Notes under the pieces: generated by a model
The model's database searches: none
Told to the model about the DNA's origin: nothing
The model's input: only the letters and a program-made list of their open reading frames with translations
Made by a program: the position numbers and the translations under genes
Shown here: positions 14,496-14,500 of the stretch, piece by piece
Layout: the number at the start of each line of letters is the position of its first letter
How positions within the stretch are numbered: the first letter of the stretch is position 1
Assembly (NCBI GenBank): GCA_024196135.1
Contig: JAMQCK010000880.1
Coordinates: 1-14,500, forward strand
Direction of reading: 5' to 3'
DNA length: 14,500 nt
Origin: Pleurotus ostreatus/Saccharomyces cerevisiae fusant
Lineage: Eukaryota; Opisthokonta

Positions 14496-14500
14496 ACTAT

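Overview
The window reads as a repeat-rich, gene-poor stretch of a fungal nuclear genome, most likely a basidiomycete of the Agaricomycetes type. The reasons are very short GT-AG introns (47, 54, 54 and 55 nt) in the one convincing gene, a Ty1/copia element with the UBN2-type gag usual in fungi and plants, and no prokaryotic operon signals. The organism assignment is inference. Most long open frames are low-complexity shadows in GC-rich or pyrimidine-rich DNA.

Layout: (1) 1-5350 is intergenic DNA built from decayed dispersed repeats. I see three clear minus-strand copies (near 346-413, 2551-2616, 4531-4594) and two clear plus-strand copies (near 5057-5132, 14151-14230) of one promoter-like repeat, plus a weaker plus-strand copy near 888-952. 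Around them lie G/C-rich tracts, microsatellite-like arrays, a 34-bp tandem repeat (4398-4488), perfect palindromes, and a segment dense in inverted repeats (3444-3577). (2) 5618-9126 holds a broken Ty1/copia retrotransposon on the minus strand: 5' LTR 8862-9126, primer binding site, gag, protease and integrase. The reverse transcriptase/RNase H half and the 3' LTR are missing. A solo LTR of the same family (6076-6340, TSD TCCTT on both sides) has landed in the integrase zinc-finger codons. (3) 9127-9921 holds little that I can name. (4) 9922-13312 is a two-gene unit bounded by direct repeats (9922-10203 and 13092-13312). Inside are a plus-strand gene with one in-frame TGA (10247-10843) and a convergent five-exon minus-strand gene (12712-10988) encoding about 500 residues of unknown function. 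(5) 13313-14500 holds a short basic/acidic ORF, a purine-rich GGAA tract that may be an LTR relic, and another copy of the dispersed repeat.

How the parts relate: the copia element is dead several times over (frameshift, CGA-to-TGA stop, LTR insertion, catalytic Glu replaced by Lys, 3' truncation). The repeat-bounded gene pair is the best candidate for an undescribed mobile or duplicated unit. I recognised no family for its proteins with confidence.
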